Source: an uncultured Clostridia bacterium
GTDB lineage: Bacteria > Bacillota > Clostridia > Oscillospirales > CAG-272
Assembly: GCA_937898155.1 (NCBI GenBank)
Contig: CALEJO010000198.1
Span: 1-17,033, forward strand
Length of the DNA stretch: 17,033 nt
Reading direction: 5' to 3'
The stretch's first letter is position 1, and each line of letters begins with the position of its first letter. Positions 14,625 through 17,033 of this stretch are shown one piece after another. The notes under the pieces were generated by a model. The model had not been told where the DNA came from, searched no databases, and saw only the letters and a list, made by a program, of their open reading frames with translations. A program made the position numbers and the translations under genes.

Positions 14625-15089
14625 TCAGTTTTTTGTTTTCTTCCGAAACAGTGCCGCGAGCGCCGTCCACAGCAGCGCGCCGCACAGTGCGCCTGCGGTG
14701 TCAAGCAGAACGTCCGTCACCTGCCCGCTCCTGCCCGGCACGAAAAGCTGATGCACTTCGTCCGAGACCGCGTAAAGCGCCGAAACGCCGACCGCCGCCC
14801 AAAAGCCGACGGCGCGCCGAACCTCGAATGTGCGGATCAGCCACAGCCACGAAAAGCCGAGAACTAGATATTCGCTGAAATGCGCGAGCTTCCGGATGAA
14901 CGGCTCGATTCGATCGACCCGTTCGGGCGTCACGCTGTCTCTGCCGCAAAAAATCCGCAAAATGATTTCGCAGATTTTCGTGCTCAAACCGCCCGATTCC
15001 GTCGCGTTTTGCGCGGAAAACGAAAAGATCGAAAGTGAAAGCGCCACGATGATTCCGAGCAAAATCGCGCGAAGGATCCATTTTTTCAT
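14625..15089 (-). CDS. VanZ-family membrane protein
   Basis: A 154-residue integral membrane protein of the VanZ-like family. It has an N-terminal helix (ILLGIIVALSLSIFSFSA), then IRKLAHFSEYLVLGFSWLWL, a third hydrophobic segment around AVGFWAAVGVSALYA, the family signature SDEVHQLFVPGRSGQVTDVL with its DT-G continuation, and a last helix (AGALCGALLWTALAALF) before a basic tail. VanZ gives low-level teicoplanin resistance in enterococci, but most homologues are of unknown role in the cell envelope and no vancomycin genes are nearby, so resistance should not be inferred. The start at 15089 is preferred over the ATG six bases upstream because GAGGGGG then has a normal spacing of 6-7 bases. It is transcribed alone, divergent from the cotJ operon. 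Confidence 0.88.
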   Translation of the reverse strand: MKKWILRAILLGIIVALSLSIFSFSAQNATESGGLSTKICEIILRIFCGRDSVTPERVDRIEPFIRKLAHFSEYLVLGFSWLWLIRTFEVRRAVGFWAAVGVSALYAVSDEVHQLFVPGRSGQVTDVLLDTAGALCGALLWTALAALFRKKTKN

Positions 15090-15120
15090 TCGCATCCCCC
15101 TCGAAAAATATTACTTTGTC

Positions 15121-15150
15121 ATTTTATCATAAAAGCACGGCTTCTGTCAA
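15121..15150 (-). promoter_or_regulatory. Sigma-A promoter of the VanZ-family gene
   Basis: On the minus strand TTGACA (15150-15145), an 18-base spacer and TAAAAT (15126-15121), with a TG extension one base before the -10. The leader would be about 25 bases, ending in the GAGGGGG ribosome site. Confidence 0.7.
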
Positions 15151-15242
15151 TCGTTTTTTGCCGCAGGCGAGCGCTTTTTCTCCCGTCGCATATGCTGAAA
15201 GCAGGACGGACTTCCGTCACTGATGAAAAGGAGAAACAGAAC

Positions 15243-15527
15243 GTGTTATATTCCAAAAATACCGCGCACCGCCCGTTCGATTACCCATCGCGGATGAGCA
15301 CGCGCCAAACGCAGCCCGTCGGCGAGCTCGGATATCAGCCGACCGTCGCGCCCGTCACGCCGGATTGTCCCGGCAGTGAAATCTCGACACAGCCGCTCAG
15401 TCTCGCCATGGCGTATGTGCCGTATCAATCGTTCGGCACCGTCAATGAACCGGAGCAGGCGCTCCGTGCCGGCTCCCTCTTCCCCGCTCTCGAAAAGCCC
15501 TTCTTCGGGCAAAGGAGGCGCACATGA
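15243..15527 (+). CDS. cotJA: Spore coat associated protein CotJA
   Basis: A 94-residue protein matching CotJA, a small coat-associated protein encoded with CotJB and the manganese catalase CotJC. The family core is clear: LAMAYVPYQSFGTV, then PEQALRAGSLFPALEKPF. The first half is Pro/Thr-rich and variable. The GTG at 15243 is chosen because AGGAG (15229-15233) lies nine bases upstream; an in-frame ATG at 15192 has no ribosome site. The stop codon overlaps the cotJB start (ATGA), which indicates translational coupling. Sporulation sigma factors (SigE) drive this operon in Bacillus; here only a weak SigE-like -10 (CATATGCT, 15189-15196) is visible, without a convincing -35. Confidence 0.88.
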   Translation: MLYSKNTAHRPFDYPSRMSTRQTQPVGELGYQPTVAPVTPDCPGSEISTQPLSLAMAYVPYQSFGTVNEPEQALRAGSLFPALEKPFFGQRRRT

Positions 15528-15778
15528 ACGAAAGACAGCGTCTTCTCCGCCGCATCCAGGCAGAGGACTTCGCGGTTTATGAAACCGTGCTTTATCTCGA
15601 CGGTCATCCGACCGACCGCGAGGCGCTCGCCTATTACGATAAGCACCGCGCGATCGCGCAGGGGCTCCGCGACGAATACGAGGGCAAATTCGGTCCTCTG
15701 ACGATCTACGCGAACAACGACAGAAACGACTGGCATTGGATCGATATGCCGTGGCCATGGGAAAAGGAGGCAAACTGA
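15524..15778 (+). CDS. cotJB: Spore coat protein CotJB
   Basis: An 84-residue protein of normal CotJB length. The N-terminal helix (RQRLLRRIQAEDFAVYETVL), the YLDGHPTD motif, YYDKHR and the aromatic C-terminus (NDWHWIDMPWPWE) are characteristic. CotJB is needed with CotJA and CotJC for assembly into the inner coat in Bacillus subtilis; its biochemical role is unknown. AAAGGAGG lies upstream of the ATG, inside the end of cotJA, and the two genes overlap by four bases. cotJC begins one base after this stop codon, so all three are translated from one message. Confidence 0.9.
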   Translation: MNERQRLLRRIQAEDFAVYETVLYLDGHPTDREALAYYDKHRAIAQGLRDEYEGKFGPLTIYANNDRNDWHWIDMPWPWEKEAN

Positions 15779-15779
15779 G

Positions 15780-16373
15780 ATGTGGGCATATGAAAAGAAA
15801 CTGCAATACCCCGTCAAAATTCAAACGCCGAATCCGCTTTACGCAAAGATCATCGTCAGTCAGCTCGGCGGGCCCGACGGGGAGATGGGCGCCGCGACGC
15901 GCTATCTGAATCAGCGCTATACGATGCCCTACGGCGAGGTCATCGGGATGCTGACCGACGTCGGCACGGAGGAGCTCGCGCATCAGGAGATCATCGCCGC
16001 GATTCTGTATCAGCTCACCAAAGGACTCACACCGGAACAAATCAAGGCATCGGGGTTTGAAAGTTATTTCGTCGATCACACGACGGGCATCTATCCCGTC
16101 TCGTCGGCAGGCGTGCCGTTCACCGCGGCATACGTCGGCGTCAAGGGCGACGTGATCGCCGATCTGAACGAAGACCTCGCCGCCGAGCAAAAGGCGCGCG
16201 TCACCTACGACAATATCCTGCGGCTCGTCGATGATCCCGACGTGCTGGACCCGATCCGCTATCTGCGCCAGCGCGAGATCACGCATTACCAGCGCTTCGG
16301 CGACGCGCTCCGTATCGCGCAGGACAATATGGATTACAAAAATTTTTACGCCTATAACCCCGAGATCGACTGA
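15780..16373 (+). CDS. cotJC: Manganese catalase family spore coat protein CotJC
   Basis: A 197-residue ferritin-like four-helix protein of the CotJC/manganese catalase family, which breaks down hydrogen peroxide at a dimanganese centre. Probable metal ligands are all present: E35 in DGEMGAATRYL, E65 and H68 in TEELAHQE, E136 in LAAEQKAR, and E166/H169 in REITHYQRF. It is shorter than free manganese catalases (260-300 residues) but normal for CotJC. It is expected in the mother cell and spore coat. AAAGGAGG near the end of cotJB is its ribosome site. A strong terminator follows the stop codon. This operon is the clearest evidence in the window that the organism forms endospores. Confidence 0.93.
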   Translation: MWAYEKKLQYPVKIQTPNPLYAKIIVSQLGGPDGEMGAATRYLNQRYTMPYGEVIGMLTDVGTEELAHQEIIAAILYQLTKGLTPEQIKASGFESYFVDHTTGIYPVSSAGVPFTAAYVGVKGDVIADLNEDLAAEQKARVTYDNILRLVDDPDVLDPIRYLRQREITHYQRFGDALRIAQDNMDYKNFYAYNPEID

Positions 16374-16376
16374 ATG

Positions 16377-16410
16377 AAAAAAGCACGCTTCGGCGTGCTT
16401 TTTTTATTTT
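16377..16410 (+). terminator. Terminator of the cotJ operon
   Basis: AAAAAAGCACGC (16377-16388) and GCGTGCTTTTTT (16393-16404) form a 12-bp stem with a TTCG tetraloop, followed by TATTTTT. Confidence 0.93.
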
Positions 16411-16433
16411 TCGCATGATTTTTTCAAAACCAC

Positions 16434-16462
16434 TTGAAAAAGCGGAAAACATATGTTATACC
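16434..16462 (+). promoter_or_regulatory. Possible promoter with a dyad, upstream of a gene remnant
   Basis: TTGAAA (16434-16439), 17 bases, TATACC (16457-16462) with a TG extension. The -35 lies in an 8-bp dyad, TTTTTCAA (16420-16427) with TTGAAAAA (16434-16441). A ribosome-like AGGAAAGG follows, but only a five-codon frame comes after it. Confidence 0.4.
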
Positions 16463-16490
16463 GGATAAAATTAGGAAAGGCGGCTTGGTC

Positions 16491-16521
16491 TTGACAGCAT
16501 AGCGGAGAAAAATGCTACAAT
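16491..16521 (+). promoter_or_regulatory. Possible promoter of the gene remnant
   Basis: TTGACA (16491-16496), a long 19-base spacer and TACAAT (16516-16521) with a TG extension. Transcription would start about 20 bases before the broken reading frame at 16548. The spacer is two bases over the optimum. Confidence 0.45.
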
Positions 16522-16547
16522 GGTTTGAGAAGGCGTAATAATGATGA

Positions 16548-16673
16548 GATTTCATCTACGGCTTTCGACTCGGTATACAGCTTGCCGCAGAATCATTGCA
16601 GGGCGAAAAAACTATAGATAAGATCGACAACTTGCTTCTGAAAGTGCCGGATGTGTACGGAAAACAGAAATAA
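16548..16673 (+). pseudogene. 3' remnant of a small gene resembling the DUF6809-type family
   Basis: A 41-codon stretch ending in TAA at 16671 translates to a convincing protein tail starting DFIYGFRLGIQLAAESL and ending in LLLKVPDVYGKQK. The (F)I-x-GFRLG motif resembles the conserved C-terminal part of small clostridial proteins of unknown function that I recall as DUF6809. Two in-frame TGA codons (16542-16547) stand directly before it and there is no start codon in frame. An ATG at 16541 reads a different frame and gives an unconvincing 27-residue peptide. A promoter-like sequence lies 27 bases upstream and a perfect terminator follows, so the gene's two ends survive while the middle seems to have been deleted. 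The family name is from memory and tentative. Confidence 0.55.
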
Positions 16674-16689
16674 CGTCATGAAATAATCT

Positions 16690-16733
16690 ATCCCAAATCA
16701 CTGTTGCAAATGCAAGTGATTTGGGATTTTTTC
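16690..16733 (+). terminator. Strong terminator after the gene remnant
   Basis: ATCCCAAATCACT (16690-16702) pairs perfectly with AGTGATTTGGGAT (16715-16727), followed by TTTTTT. Confidence 0.9.
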
Positions 16734-16742
16734 TCGAAGTGA

Positions 16743-16771
16743 TTGAAAAATTCGAAAAGTCATGATATAGT
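16743..16771 (+). promoter_or_regulatory. Promoter of the last, partial gene
   Basis: TTGAAA (16743-16748), a 17-base spacer and TATAGT (16766-16771) with a TG extension. A second candidate -10, TATAAT (16771-16776), overlaps but is spaced 22 bases from the same -35. Confidence 0.6.
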
Positions 16772-16843
16772 ATAATCGGAGTAGTGTAAAATCCCGTTTT
16801 GTCGGAATCATAAAAATCGGAAAATAATACGGAGGTATTGGAG

Positions 16844-17033
16844 ATGAAAAAACAGTTGCAAAGCACAGTGACGAGTGAAAGAAACAAAAACGGATTTTTC
16901 AAGGCTTTGTGGACAGAGGCACAGAATCTTTTGAAAAACCCCAAAAAACTGATTCCAACCTTTGTGCTGTGCGGGGTTTGGCTCGTGTTCTCGCTGATGT
17001 CGGGCTTCGGAGTCAACCGTCCCTTCTTTCGCT
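16844..17033 (+). CDS. Putative membrane protein, 3' end outside the window
   Basis: Only the first 63 residues are visible. After a polar, basic N-terminus (MKKQLQSTVTSERNKNGFF) comes KALWTEAQNLLKNPKKLIPT, an amphipathic stretch, then a hydrophobic helix (FVLCGVWLVFSLMSGFGV) that is probably the first membrane span. The pattern of FxxLWxEAxxLxKNPxxLIPT followed by a span resembles clostridial multi-span membrane proteins of unknown function, but I cannot name a family. GGAGG lies eight bases before the ATG and a promoter precedes it, so the start is well supported. Base composition is more AT-rich than in the metabolic genes to the left, suggesting this end of the window may belong to a different, possibly acquired segment. 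Confidence 0.7.
   Translation, partial: MKKQLQSTVTSERNKNGFFKALWTEAQNLLKNPKKLIPTFVLCGVWLVFSLMSGFGVNRPFFR

Noticed and set aside
14625..15089. Glycopeptide resistance gene
   Set aside because: The protein is VanZ-like, but no vanA/B-type ligase, vanH, vanX or sensor genes are in the window, and most VanZ homologues are not linked to resistance.
16612..17016. A 134-codon minus-strand frame at the right end
   Set aside because: It crosses the perfect terminator hairpin, the promoter and the start of the plus-strand membrane protein, and has no ribosome site.
1..17033. CRISPR arrays, tRNA or rRNA genes, riboswitches, intact insertion sequences
   Set aside because: No regularly spaced repeats, no cloverleaf or rRNA-like sequence, no recognisable aptamer core and no transposase gene were seen on either strand.

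Overview
The window looks like a chromosomal segment of a spore-forming, low-oxygen member of the Firmicutes (Clostridia-like), with GC-rich coding sequence and AT-rich gaps. The evidence is a complete cotJABC-type spore-coat operon, a DacF/DacA-type cell-wall protein, a VanZ-family protein, Gram-positive ribosome binding sites (AGGAGG-like), and several near-consensus sigma-A promoters (TTGACA, 17 bases, TATAAT, often with a TG extension). I cannot name the genus from sequence alone. Both ends cut through genes.

Layout. 1-922: C-terminal part of a D-alanyl-D-alanine carboxypeptidase-like membrane protein whose visible catalytic motifs are altered. 923-1301: terminator, AT-rich inverted repeat and a composite palindromic repeat. 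1302-2510 (minus): a CofE-like gamma-glutamyl ligase family protein. 2734-2976: a small single-span membrane protein. 3055-3987 (minus): a cysteine-synthase-family PLP enzyme with variant motifs. 4130-6796: a two-gene operon of a cytosolic BNR/sialidase-like beta-propeller and a GH13 glucosidase/trehalose-synthase-like enzyme. 6847-6966 (minus): a 3' gene remnant between two near-identical terminator hairpins. 7153-8127 (minus): the ATP-pyrophosphatase part of GMP synthase without its glutaminase domain. 8451-14572: a DeoR-type regulator followed by all parts of a 2-oxoacid dehydrogenase complex in the order E2, E3, fused E1alpha-E1beta. 14625-15089 (minus): VanZ-family protein. 15243-16373: cotJA-cotJB-cotJC. 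16406-16733: promoters, the tail of a decayed small gene, and a terminator. 16844-end: the start of an unidentified membrane protein.

How the genes work together. The most coherent unit is 8386-14615. One strong promoter with an overlapping dyad precedes the DeoR regulator. No terminator is visible until after the E1 gene, so the regulator may control itself and the complex (inference). The complex would convert a 2-oxoacid (pyruvate most likely, but acetoin or branched-chain substrates are not excluded), NAD+ and CoA to acyl-CoA, CO2 and NADH. The GH13/propeller pair suggests intracellular carbohydrate processing. The cotJ operon belongs to sporulation.

I did not find a clearly new multi-gene system. 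The observations most worth checking are the apparent loss of catalytic motifs in the carboxypeptidase-like protein, the E1 fusion and regulator arrangement, the standalone GMP synthase ATPase subunit, the variant cysteine synthase, and the two gene remnants.
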